A stretch of 64,000 nt of DNA. Origin: Nitzschia sp. pyKryTriq1. Taxonomy: Eukaryota > Bacillariophyta > Bacillariophyceae > Bacillariales > Bacillariaceae. Made by a program: the position numbers and the translations under genes. Shown piece by piece: positions 22,501 to 31,380 of the stretch (position 1 is the stretch's first letter; each line of letters opens with the position of its first letter). The DNA lies in contig OY101117.1 in NCBI GenBank assembly GCA_956465555.1, positions 2,790,001 through 2,854,000 on the forward strand, in the 5' to 3' direction. The notes below the pieces were generated by a model. The model was not told the DNA's origin. It was given only the letters and a program-made list of their open reading frames with translations, and did not search any database.

Positions 22501-22512
22501 CCACTGAATCAT
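16553..22512 (-). CDS. ATG2: ATG2 autophagy lipid-transfer protein
   Basis: Three minus-strand exons, 22512-19650, 19577-17647 and 17566-16553, with GT-AG introns of 72 and 80 bp, encode 1,935 aa, about the size of human ATG2. The N-terminus is a chorein-type bridge start (WKQRLYAFLMRRVLGPYLDAS, then YILKDVSLNAEYLSERL). The middle is a long beta-rich rod. The last exon carries the ATG2 C-terminal region: RVKPWKLKVDYIPQKIDVGA, then LREGSIVELINISPIDGM, FEPISDVGQGLSDLVVLP and RAMSKGVKSLAETVTFQAL. ATG2 moves phospholipids from the ER to the growing phagophore and works with WIPI/Atg18 and Atg9. Splice joins restore frame exactly (GLYS-A-LHSRID and LMLK-MITWKP). Divergent from the hydroxylase/glycosyltransferase gene, with a 727-bp spacer. 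Confidence 0.9.
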
Positions 22513-23239
22513 GATGATGGTGCAATTTTTATTTTAGTTTGTGTGTGCACATACACATACACGTACACGTACTCCGAACTCCTACCACACAAAATGGTGG
22601 TCGTCGTTGGCGTATTTGGAGGGGTGGAATGTTTTATTACAGTGCACGCCAACTTGTCTGCTAGCAGGACTTCAATAACGGTAGATTGATTAGATGTCGG
22701 ATGTCGGATGTCGAAACCCTTGAGAATTTTCGGTAAAAGGCAAACAGAACAAATCAAATTTTGTCGACGTTTTCGACTTTCGCTCGAGACGACTCGAGAC
22801 GTTAGACACGACCTGATCGACCCAATGGATCACGGCGGCGTCGCGTGGCGTCGTGGACGTGTCTTGTGATAATTCCACGTGGAATAAAGAGGGAACCCGG
22901 AATTCCAAATTGAGAACAGATCACTCCCCCTCCCAATCACGCACTCCGCCCAATCGCGCACTGCATGCGGAGTGAGTGAGTGAGTCGTCGCGTCGGAAAG
23001 CGAAGATTTTTTGCATCGAGGTTCATCGACGAGGAGCGAGGAGCGAGGAGAGACGAGCAAAACGAAGATCTGCGATGATGATTCTTCAAGAGTCACGAGT
23101 CTCGAAGCAGATAACAGATGACCATGAACAATGATGATGATGTCTAATAATAGTGACCTCCTCTCATCGTTACTTGATGGTTCGCTACCCGACAAACCGT
23201 GATTCTCTCTCGATTAAACCAAGAAAAAGGCAATGAAGC
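22513..23239. promoter_or_regulatory. Shared divergent promoter region of ATG2 and the P4H-GT fusion
   Basis: The two ATGs face away from each other across 727 bp, so both promoters must lie here or in the first UTRs. It contains an alternating CACATACACATACACGTACACGTAC stretch (22547-22572), GATGTCGGATGTCGGATGTCG-like triplets near 22696-22711, and a direct GAGTGAGTGAGTGAGTCG run near 22970-22985. No TATA box or other element is clear enough to name. Confidence 0.35.
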
Positions 23240-25357
23240 ATGAGTGACCAGACAACGATTACAAGTACCAGTAATATCTTGAAGGGCTGGGCGCCGCTGA
23301 CCACTCGATTGTTGGAACAAGGTGGATCGTCTGCTTGGAATGTCATCGATGGCGCCGTGGGAGAGCATGTCTGCACAGGTGTACAGCAGGAACTTGTACA
23401 GTCGAAAGTTTTTGACAAGCTCATGCCGTCACGCACAAAAGGAGAAGTTGAAATCAATCAACTCATGACGCTGCTCATGGTGCAGGGGGCAGCGTCACCA
23501 TCTTCACCATCATCATCGCTGCCTCCAATGACGATGATTCGAGGTGACAAGAGCATTTTCTTGTCGCGAGAAACTCGAAGCAATACACGCTTCCGAGAAC
23601 GACATCCCAACCTCCACCGACTTATCGAGGTGGTTCAAAACACGGTTGTGACACACTTATCCTCTACCACTACCGGTATGCATCTAAACACTGCCCAAAC
23701 GTCAGTGCAGCTTGCCGTGTATCCAGGCGATGGAACGAGTGGTTACGTGCGACATTGCGACCGAGGGCAAGGAAATTGTCAACACGAAAATTGCGGTGAC
23801 GTCGCTGATGATGATGGTGATAATCCTGTAGGGCGTCTCATCACTGCCATTTACTATTTGACGGATCACGACTGGAGTGCGACAGATGACGGTGGCGCTC
23901 TTCGAGTATTTTCGTCGTCACAAACCAATCAAAGCAACGACATTGTTCCCTACCGTGATCGCCTCGTCGTCTTTCGATCGGATGGCGTAGAACACCAAGT
24001 CCTTCCTAGTTTACGGCGTTCGCGGACTGCTATTACTATGTGGTTTTATGGGAGACTCCTTCCGTCCAGTGTAACAACGACATCGCCTCCAAAAGAAGAA
24101 ACAATCAAGGCTGTAACTTCCGAAGAGCCAACTATCATTGAAAGTTCGGGGTCTTTTTCTTCCAGCCTGCTTGGTCCACCACCATTGCCAGTGTCTCCTG
24201 TGCAAACAGATGGAAGTGATAGTACCACCACCACCACCACCACCACCACCACGATGACCACCACCACTGTGACAATATTTGTCGGTATTTCAAGCTACCG
24301 AGACTCCGAAATTGTACCCACCCTTCGATCACTCTTTACTCAAGCTCAACGTCCAAGCCGTATCTCAGTGGGTCTTGTGCTTCAACTGGACGATAATGAC
24401 GATAATGATAAGAATATCTGGAGACAGATTCAAGAAATTACAAAAGCGTACCCAGATCAAGTTCGATGTCTTCGAATGTCGGCGAAAGACGCTTCGGGTC
24501 CGTGCTATGCTCGGGCGCTTTGTCAATCGTTACATCGCGGGGAGGATTATTTCTTACAAATCGACTCGCACATGCGAGTCCGAAAAAACTGGGATACCTA
24601 TCTCGTGGATGTACATTCTCAAGTCGTGACTAAGAAGAAGAACCATCGAGTAATTCTGACGACTTATCCCGTGGGGTATAACCTACCCAACAAGATACCC
24701 ATCGAAACACGGGGTACGGTCCTAGTCCCTTGGAAGTTTGACGAGTCTGGTTTCTTGAGACAACGTGGTCGGTTGATGCTACCTCGTTCCGATCCAGTCC
24801 CCTGCTATTTGATTGCCGCTGGCTTTTTCTTTGGACCGGCTCGAATGATCCAGGAAGTTCCGTACGATCCTACTTTGCACCAACTCTTTTTTGGAGAAGA
24901 ATTGAGCATGGCTGTCAGATTCTTTACCCACGGTTACGACTGCTTGGCTCCACCCGAAACAGTATGCTACCACTTGTGGAGTAGGGCCCATCGGCCAACC
25001 CAACAGCCCATGTCCTCTCGAGAAAAGAAGCAGAGAGAGATGTCTTGGAATATAGTGCGGCAACAGTTGATGGGTGTGAACGAATCATCATCTTTTCAAT
25101 CACAACCACACTACTATGGACTTGGTACACTACGGAGCGTGCCAGACTTTGCGAAGGCACTGGGAGTGGATTTCGCCTCTCGGATGTTTCTCAAGGATGG
25201 CGTAGAAAATGGGACCTTATCCAGTCAGGAGTTTGTTCCAGATCAATCACCCGAGCTCTATCCACAGGATAGCTTGGAACACAAAGTTGCTACTCTTGAC
25301 CTCAATACCCGGCGAATGATATCAAGATTCTTACCCGGGGGACTACCGATGGGCTAG
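23240..25357 (+). CDS. Prolyl 4-hydroxylase / GT60 GlcNAc-transferase fusion (Skp1-modifying type)
   Basis: 705 aa, single exon. Residues about 100-272 are a 2-oxoglutarate/Fe(II) prolyl hydroxylase of the PhyA/EGLN type: HCD (H172, D174) in GYVRHCDRGQ, ITAIYYLTDHDW, GGALRVF, RLVVFRSDGVEHQVLPS with distal H252, and R262 in SRTAITMWFYG for 2-oxoglutarate. A disordered linker with a 10-Thr run (ACC repeat) spans about 273-343. Residues about 344-650 are a GlcNAc-transferase domain of the GT60/PF11397 type: IFVGISSYRDSEIVPTLRSL, DASGPCYARALCQSL, and the metal motif DSH (442-444) in YFLQIDSHMRVRKNWD. In Dictyostelium and Toxoplasma, Skp1 is hydroxylated on proline by PhyA and then capped with GlcNAc by Gnt1. 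Here both activities sit in one chain. No signal peptide, consistent with cytosolic Skp1 as substrate. Confidence 0.88.
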   Translation: MSDQTTITSTSNILKGWAPLTTRLLEQGGSSAWNVIDGAVGEHVCTGVQQELVQSKVFDKLMPSRTKGEVEINQLMTLLMVQGAASPSSPSSSLPPMTMIRGDKSIFLSRETRSNTRFRERHPNLHRLIEVVQNTVVTHLSSTTTGMHLNTAQTSVQLAVYPGDGTSGYVRHCDRGQGNCQHENCGDVADDDGDNPVGRLITAIYYLTDHDWSATDDGGALRVFSSSQTNQSNDIVPYRDRLVVFRSDGVEHQVLPSLRRSRTAITMWFYGRLLPSSVTTTSPPKEETIKAVTSEEPTIIESSGSFSSSLLGPPPLPVSPVQTDGSDSTTTTTTTTTTMTTTTVTIFVGISSYRDSEIVPTLRSLFTQAQRPSRISVGLVLQLDDNDDNDKNIWRQIQEITKAYPDQVRCLRMSAKDASGPCYARALCQSLHRGEDYFLQIDSHMRVRKNWDTYLVDVHSQVVTKKKNHRVILTTYPVGYNLPNKIPIETRGTVLVPWKFDESGFLRQRGRLMLPRSDPVPCYLIAAGFFFGPARMIQEVPYDPTLHQLFFGEELSMAVRFFTHGYDCLAPPETVCYHLWSRAHRPTQQPMSSREKKQREMSWNIVRQQLMGVNESSSFQSQPHYYGLGTLRSVPDFAKALGVDFASRMFLKDGVENGTLSSQEFVPDQSPELYPQDSLEHKVATLDLNTRRMISRFLPGGLPMG

Positions 25358-25839
25358 TATTGTATTTTTGTAGCGAAACTAGTCCTCTTCTACTCGAGAG
25401 CTAGTGTGCGTATGTAGCATTCCTGTGATGGTACGTGAAGTACAGGTAGTAAAAATAGCCGATGATGAGCATGCCGACTGTGCTGTGTGGGCGTCGTACC
25501 TGTATGGGGTGGGGTAAAAGAAGTCGTATGGGTCGTTCCATTGGGAGGGAATTTTTCTCCCAATATTCGCGAATCATCATCATCATCATCATCGCGAACG
25601 GATTATTATTCTGCATTTTGCATTCGCGATCTTCTCGCGATGAGCGAGATGACCATGACGATGCGAGACGGAGAGACAAGAACAACGCATGGTATCTGTT
25701 TTACGAGTAGACACAAAAAAGACGACCCAAGAACGCAAAGAACAGCTACTGATAGGAGTATCACGAAGCTGTGTTATCTCTTCGACTTCAAATTTGGCAG
25801 GCTTCAAAAATAACGGTTCTCGGTACAAATCAAGCAAAG
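25358..25839. other. Short spacer before the RDD gene
   Basis: About 480 bp between same-strand genes. It contains an ATCATCATCATCATCATCG microsatellite near 25575-25592. Small frames on both strands show nothing recognisable. The RDD frame is open from 25771 but its first ATG is at 25840. Confidence 0.45.
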
Positions 25840-27042
25840 ATGCATCCGATCTCCGGCGTCGTCAACCATATTATCGAGGTGGCGGATATCGAAGGCGTCG
25901 TGCGAAAAATCGACGTGAATGATGTCGTCGAACGGATTGATGTTGACAAATTGGTCCAGCGGATCGATATGAACACTGTTCTATCGCGTATCGACTGGGA
26001 TAAGCAGCTCGGAAGAATTGACTTTGATGCCATTTTACGACGGGTCGATACCAGCTCCATTGTGGCTCGGAGCTCGACGGGAATGTTCACCACCTTTTTG
26101 GACACATTGAGAACTCAGGTCACTATGATTGATCTTTATCTTCGGATTGTTGCCAGATGTCGAATTTGGCGCGAGCAGCACCGTCAGAGTTGCTACTTGC
26201 CCCCAGCACCAGGTCACCATCGCCAGAGGGACGACCGTCGTTTGTACCCTAGAGGTCGGGCGAACAAAGCAGTTGCAGTACAAGGTCGTTACTGCGGATT
26301 TGTCAGCAAAACAATTTCGATCTTGATTGATATATTTTCCATTGCATTGCTATTTGGCATGCTATTCCGCCTGATTGAGTGGTGTCTAATATTTTTCCTG
26401 GGCAATAGTCACGACGAGGCCGAGAACAAAACAAAAGATTTTCAGCGGGAGGGAAACATGTTGATGTTGGTCGTGTACTGCTTTCTTTGGTTTTTCTATT
26501 TCTTTATTTCGGTTGCCTTGGCTGGGCAGACGTTCGGAATGGCTGTGGTGGGTCTGAAGGTCTGTGATTGCCGTCGTTCGAGTCCATACTCAACAGTGTC
26601 CATACAACAAGCCTTCATCAGAACGTGCCTTTTGCCAGTTACGCTGACTCTATTTCCGCCACTTGGAGTCATTGGTTTTGTTCGTAGAGATGGACGCATG
26701 TTGCATGATTTGGTCGCCAATACTGGCATGATCTACCTTTGGGACGCTGAACTCGCGAAAGCTCGTTATGAAGTCCTTCGAGAAGAACAAGGATCTGTAG
26801 TAAGCGATGGCGATGGAACTGATGAGTTGGATGAGCTTCTTGAGAATGAGTACGACGATGACCGTCAGGTCAATAACGGGGGGAACTTTCAAGGTCAGGA
26901 AGTTATTTGGCGACGGAATCGTGGTCCAAGACCTCAGTCCAACGCGGGATCGTCATCGATCCAAACTGGCTATTCGACATTTCCCTCAAACAGCCGCACA
27001 GATGAGAGGGTCGCTCGGCCAGGATGCTGCCACATAGTTTAG
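25840..27042 (+). CDS. RDD-family membrane protein with N-terminal VxRID repeats
   Basis: 400 aa from the ATG at 25840 (MHPISGVV), single exon. Residues about 10-72 are back-to-back 10-11-residue repeats of the form V-x-x-[RK]-I-D (VVRKID, VVERID, LVQRID, VLSRID, LGRID, LRRVD), then SSTGMFTTFLDTLRTQ. An RDD domain follows (about 165-300), with three or four membrane helices (KTISILIDIFSIALLFGM, LMLVVYCFLWFFYFFISV) and the motifs GQTFGMAVVGLKV and DGRMLHDLVANTGMIYLWD. This combination of ID repeats followed by an RDD domain is, from memory, characteristic of actinobacterial RDD proteins. The C-terminal tail is acidic and disordered and ends CCHIV, a possible CaaX-like lipidation site. RDD proteins are poorly understood; some have been linked to ion transport. 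Confidence 0.8.
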   Translation: MHPISGVVNHIIEVADIEGVVRKIDVNDVVERIDVDKLVQRIDMNTVLSRIDWDKQLGRIDFDAILRRVDTSSIVARSSTGMFTTFLDTLRTQVTMIDLYLRIVARCRIWREQHRQSCYLPPAPGHHRQRDDRRLYPRGRANKAVAVQGRYCGFVSKTISILIDIFSIALLFGMLFRLIEWCLIFFLGNSHDEAENKTKDFQREGNMLMLVVYCFLWFFYFFISVALAGQTFGMAVVGLKVCDCRRSSPYSTVSIQQAFIRTCLLPVTLTLFPPLGVIGFVRRDGRMLHDLVANTGMIYLWDAELAKARYEVLREEQGSVVSDGDGTDELDELLENEYDDDRQVNNGGNFQGQEVIWRRNRGPRPQSNAGSSSIQTGYSTFPSNSRTDERVARPGCCHIV

Positions 27043-27324
27043 AATGCAACATGGCCCTTGGCACATATCCCGGAAAGATTACCCCGGTTTTGCGTCTCTA
27101 CTAGAGTAGACCACTCTAGCTAGAGGGAGACAAGCCGATGGGCCAGCTTGGAGCACCCTTGGTGCTTTTAAATCTTGGCCCCATCCAACTTGAGCTGGAA
27201 ACGACAAATGATGTTTTCGTATTTTAAAAGAGCAAGCTATAGTGGTGGACCCAATAACAACAATATAGCTCTCTTGTGATGGCACCAGGATCTTTAAAAC
27301 CTCGAACTACACTAGGCTTGCGAG

Positions 27325-27331
27325 AAAAAAA
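27325..27331 (-). terminator. RNA polymerase III terminator of tRNA-Leu
   Basis: A run of seven T on the minus strand begins six nucleotides after the tRNA 3' end, the standard Pol III stop signal. Confidence 0.8.
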
Positions 27332-27337
27332 GAGAAG

Positions 27338-27417
27338 TGACGCCGACGGGATTCGAACCCGCGCCAATTAAGACAAGATCCTGATTCTTGCGCCTTAAAC
27401 CACTCGGCCACAGCGCC
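27338..27417 (-). tRNA. tRNA-Leu (anticodon CAG)
   Basis: The minus strand folds as an 80-nt type II tRNA. The acceptor stem is GGCGCTG paired with CGGCGTC (G-U pairs allowed), followed by discriminator A. The D arm is GGCCGAGTGGTTTAAGGC, and the anticodon stem CAAGA/TCTTG encloses loop ATCAGGA with anticodon CAG. A long variable arm and the T arm CGGGTTCGAATCCCG follow. A box (TGGCCGAGTGG, 27400-27410) and B box (GGTTCGAATCC, 27349-27359) are intact. The long variable arm and CAG anticodon identify leucine for codon CUG. No intron. Confidence 0.95.
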
Positions 27418-27934
27418 ATCACATTATGAGTAATAAATATGATATATAATTATATTAGAGTGAAGTTTGTACAAGTAGTAGTTGTCCTTCTCGAGACAGG
27501 AGAGGGCGGGAGGCGGGAACAGAGGACGATGATATAATGCGGAGAGAGGTGAAAGCAAAAGAGGATACAATATTACCAGTACTGTGCGAGTACGTGTACA
27601 GTTCAATTCGCCCCGTTTAGTACAGAGTTTCGATTACTATTTGTGTACGTGAGGTCACTCGGCTCTCGCCAAGCTCTCGCTCTCCGTCTCATCGAGGCCA
27701 TCTTTTGCTTCCACGTGTTGCTCGCCCCACGCGCAGGGCCGCGCCCCCGAACTTTGGCTCGGACAGATTTTTCGATTTTGGAATTTGGAATGAGATCTTT
27801 CGCGAAAAGACACATAATACAATACGCATCATCGTTCATTCCTAGCATCAGGGATTGGTCCCTGCCTAGCATGCATCATGCATCCGCAAGTTTTAGCCTA
27901 CAACATACAGTAGCACCGATACAATGGATGGATA

Positions 27935-30925
27935 ATGGACAACCCTAGTAGCGATATTGTGTCTGGGTTCGATCGAATCTGTTTTGAGTTTGGCGACGAG
28001 GATGCCATTGTACCGGCCCCTAGACGTGCTGGCACGAGTACTGGCATCGATACTTTTGATGATGATGATGGTGATTCTTCCCCGTCATCATCATCTGGCA
28101 CCCCGCCAGTATCATATTTCGAACTCCAGGATTATTCCAAGAATCTAGCCTACCAATTGCGTTGGCGGTTCCGACCGGACTATGTCTTGATGGATTGTAA
28201 AAAAATTGCAGGAGCCGAGGCAGTGGCGACATTGGCGTGTATGCGGATTCGGTGCCCCTTTGTTCCTGTTTCCTGTGAAGACCTTCATCGACCGGGGAGG
28301 CTCAATGTGGTGGTCGATCATTTGCGGGAAAAGGGAAGGAGCCGGTGGGGGCAAGGAATCCAGAACGATAGTATCGCCGTCGTGGCTATTACTGTTTGTG
28401 AGAACGACCTAGATCCGATACTGTCCGTCTTCCAGCAGGCAAATGTGCACCAAATTCTCTACTTGGACGAGACAGGAGGGATCCGAGAGCAAGTCCAGGT
28501 GCCCGACTATCTACCGGCATCCATCAAAGCCGATAAATCATTATCTTCTTCTTCTGCCGAAAAAATGAATGATGATCTCATGGTTCTATTTACTTCTGGC
28601 ACTACTGGTGGAACTCCAAAAGCAGTAGTGGGATCCCATGCCGCGACGTTGCGTCGGATCCAGTGGTTTCACCAGAATTTCGAGTCCAGCCCTCGTGTCA
28701 TTCGCAAAACAGCTCTTACCTTTGTGGATGGAATCACCGAGCTATGGTGCACTCTGCTCGACCGTAATTCAATGTTGGTGACGATACCGCCCATGACTCT
28801 CCAAGCCGAAGGATTAGCAGCGATACTACGTGCCAAACCAACCCAGCTCTTGCTCCTGCCAAGTCAGCTAGGGCAACTATTATTGCTCCCCAAATGTGAG
28901 ACGTTGCAGAGGATTATCATTTCTGGGGAGCAAGCTTCAAGAGTGTCAGTGGAACGGGTGTACTCTCAGTATCCCAATATTCAGCTCATCAATTTGTACG
29001 GACAAACGGAGACGTCGGGAGATGTTCTTTGTGCCGTTCTATCCGACATGGACGACTCGACTGCGTTTCAGGACGATACTGTGGCGGTAGGAAAGCCTAT
29101 TGCCGATACCATTGTACGCATCAATAATCACCAGGAGCTCATCATTTCGGGTTCACAACTTTCCAATGGATATTTGGGTCAGCAGGCTTTTGAATCGTTT
29201 GCCACTGGCGATCTAGGTTTTTACAAGGACGGCAACTACTACGTTAAGGGCCGAATCGACGATGTTGTCAAGTTGCATGGGATTTGGACGTGTCCGATGG
29301 AAATTGAAACAGCCTTTTGCCGCCTGTACCAAACCCAGGAGGCACTTGCCTGCTTTTTCCAGGACGAAGCATACCTTTTATGTCCCGATCACAATGTGTG
29401 TGACCTGTTTTCTCGCGAAGACATGTACCGCCGAGGGAAGCTCCCTTGGAATCTCATCCCTAAGCTCGTTTTTTGCCACAACATCCCCACCAGCCAAAGC
29501 TCGGGAGCTGGAAAGGCCAGTCGCAAGGAGGCTGAAAAGATTGTCGAGCAATTAGTATTGAACTCCTCGCAGCCAGAGTCAATCACAGCACCCAAACCAA
29601 CTTTGTTGTCAATACTGTGCCAGACGTTGAATCTACTAGAGAACGAATTTGACAAGCAAAAATCGTTTGTCGAATTGGGTGGAAATAGTGCCAAGGCGAT
29701 AACGGCCTTGTACCATCTGCGTCTAGCTTTCTCGAGTGCGACTCATTTGACTGCGGTGGATCTTCTAACTGTTGAGGCTATCAACGATCTTGAGCTGATT
29801 CTTACTGGGAAGCAAGAAGTTTCACGAAAGAAACCAAGGACAACTACTGATACGGCCGCCGACACAATCGAATTTGTCCCCAGACCAGCAATGCGGCATT
29901 CGGACAGACACGTTTCGCTGGATTTCATGGCGTGCGTGGATTCGAAGCCACTTATCCATGATGGTTCGATTTATGCTGCATGCCAAGGGGGCGTCATTTT
30001 AAAGTTCTCCCCGAGTGGAAGTGTCGAAGCTTCTCGGCAGTTAACTGGATGGATGATTCAAGCAGATCTTGTGTCAACAACGGACTCTCTAATCGTGTGT
30101 GCGTACAAGCGAAATCTTGACGCTGGTTTAGTCATGGCATTTTCTCTGGATTTGAAAGATGAACAATGGAAAGTGGAACTTGAACTTCCCGTTAAGGCAA
30201 CTCCTCTGCTTGTGGACACTTCGACGCTTTGGGTTACCATGGGCAGCAAACAAAATACAAGCGTTTGTCGTATATCAGTCAAGACAGGTACGGTCTGCGG
30301 TACAAGGATTCACCTTCCCTTTCCATCCATGTCAAAACCAGTATCAAGTAACCATAACATCTTTTACGGATGTTCGTCGTGGGAAGGTGGACTCTTTATC
30401 GTGGGTATCAATGACAAGGTAACGCACTTGTTTGAAGGGGAAGTTGGGCCAGTGAACGGCCGGGACCTAATCAGCAAACCAGATGGCAACATACTTGTAT
30501 CTGACGGCTACGGAGCACTCCACAGCATCAATGCCCACCAGATAGTTATCAAGACGATGCGGCTTTCCTCCACACCGCTAACTACGCCGCTTATTCGAGA
30601 TGATGGGAGTATCGTGGTTGGCTCGACTGACGGGTATTTGTATGCCGTCAACATGGAGACAGAGACAGTATTGTGGAAGTGTGAATGTGGGGCATCTATT
30701 CTTGGAAGACCTGTTTTGTCCCCAAATAATGATGGCACTTTGTCAGTTCGAACAACAGCTGGACACCTCATAATAGTCGATCCCGCCGGGAACATTAAAT
30801 GGAAACAGCGCATGGCCGAGGGCGAGATTTGGGGAGATGCTGAGGTGTATTCTGGAATCTCAGGGGATTTCTTGGTGTTCGGTGCCCGTGACGCTAGAGT
30901 TCATATAATAGCGAAACCTTTCTAG
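27935..30925 (+). CDS. AASDH: AASDH/ACSF4-type adenylation - carrier - PQQ-propeller protein
   Basis: 996 aa, single exon. An AMP-binding (adenylation) domain covers about 1-540, with the P-loop motif VLFTSGTTGGTPKAVVGSH (about 217-236), NLYGQTETSG, GDLGFYKDGNYYVKGRIDD and the terminal Lys region SGAGKASRKE. A carrier domain follows with FVELGGNSAKAI, whose Ser (about 584) is the phosphopantetheine site. From about 650 to the end there are repeated beta-propeller blades (SKPLIHDGSIYAAC, VGSTDGYLYAVNMETETVLW, FLVFGARDARVHI) of the PQQ/quinoprotein type. This architecture is that of animal AASDH (U26, acyl-CoA synthetase family member 4), reported to activate beta-alanine or related substrates, with the true role unsettled. 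Domain order is read directly; substrate is unknown. Confidence 0.88.
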   Translation: MDNPSSDIVSGFDRICFEFGDEDAIVPAPRRAGTSTGIDTFDDDDGDSSPSSSSGTPPVSYFELQDYSKNLAYQLRWRFRPDYVLMDCKKIAGAEAVATLACMRIRCPFVPVSCEDLHRPGRLNVVVDHLREKGRSRWGQGIQNDSIAVVAITVCENDLDPILSVFQQANVHQILYLDETGGIREQVQVPDYLPASIKADKSLSSSSAEKMNDDLMVLFTSGTTGGTPKAVVGSHAATLRRIQWFHQNFESSPRVIRKTALTFVDGITELWCTLLDRNSMLVTIPPMTLQAEGLAAILRAKPTQLLLLPSQLGQLLLLPKCETLQRIIISGEQASRVSVERVYSQYPNIQLINLYGQTETSGDVLCAVLSDMDDSTAFQDDTVAVGKPIADTIVRINNHQELIISGSQLSNGYLGQQAFESFATGDLGFYKDGNYYVKGRIDDVVKLHGIWTCPMEIETAFCRLYQTQEALACFFQDEAYLLCPDHNVCDLFSREDMYRRGKLPWNLIPKLVFCHNIPTSQSSGAGKASRKEAEKIVEQLVLNSSQPESITAPKPTLLSILCQTLNLLENEFDKQKSFVELGGNSAKAITALYHLRLAFSSATHLTAVDLLTVEAINDLELILTGKQEVSRKKPRTTTDTAADTIEFVPRPAMRHSDRHVSLDFMACVDSKPLIHDGSIYAACQGGVILKFSPSGSVEASRQLTGWMIQADLVSTTDSLIVCAYKRNLDAGLVMAFSLDLKDEQWKVELELPVKATPLLVDTSTLWVTMGSKQNTSVCRISVKTGTVCGTRIHLPFPSMSKPVSSNHNIFYGCSSWEGGLFIVGINDKVTHLFEGEVGPVNGRDLISKPDGNILVSDGYGALHSINAHQIVIKTMRLSSTPLTTPLIRDDGSIVVGSTDGYLYAVNMETETVLWKCECGASILGRPVLSPNNDGTLSVRTTAGHLIIVDPAGNIKWKQRMAEGEIWGDAEVYSGISGDFLVFGARDARVHIIAKPF

Positions 30926-31380
30926 AGAGTAGCAGAAAACAAAGTTGCTTCTTTTGTGCTACTATGGATCGTTTTAATGCAGCTATACGTATTACGAAGT
31001 CTACTCTGCTTTCGTAATAGTCTTCTCACTCCGTCCTCTGGTCGCCCGAACTATACATTATGTACTCGTATCTTTTTGACGACGACGACGACTCGGGACT
31101 CGGACGACCGGGTTCTGGGGGACCACTATTTTCAGGGGTTCTCCTTTTTGCGTTGCATTCTTATCTTTCCCTATTTTCGCCCCCCCCCCTCTTTTTGCAA
31201 TCCATCCTTGCTTCTTGCTTTATTCTTTTGCGCTTTGCGACCATGGTGGCATGACGCATGACGAAGAATGATGACAGAGAACAGAGAAACGAGGGACACG
31301 GGACACAGGCTGCACTGGCACCGTATAATACTCAACAGACGTGGAATTGAAGGAACGATTACAAAGCGCCTTCCTGAGTT
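30926..31380. other. Spacer, nothing recognised
   Basis: 455 bp between same-strand genes. It contains a C9 tract near 31181, a GACGACGACGACGACT run near 31078 and pyrimidine-rich sequence. I see no gene or structured RNA. Confidence 0.45.

Larger units (their letters stand above)
27043..27934. other. Spacer holding the tRNA-Leu gene
   Basis: Apart from the tRNA at 27338-27417 I see no gene. Around 27100-27135 there is a CTACTAGAGTAGACCACTCTAGC-like palindromic stretch of the type seen elsewhere in the window. The 300 bp before 27935 have no recognised element. Confidence 0.5.
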
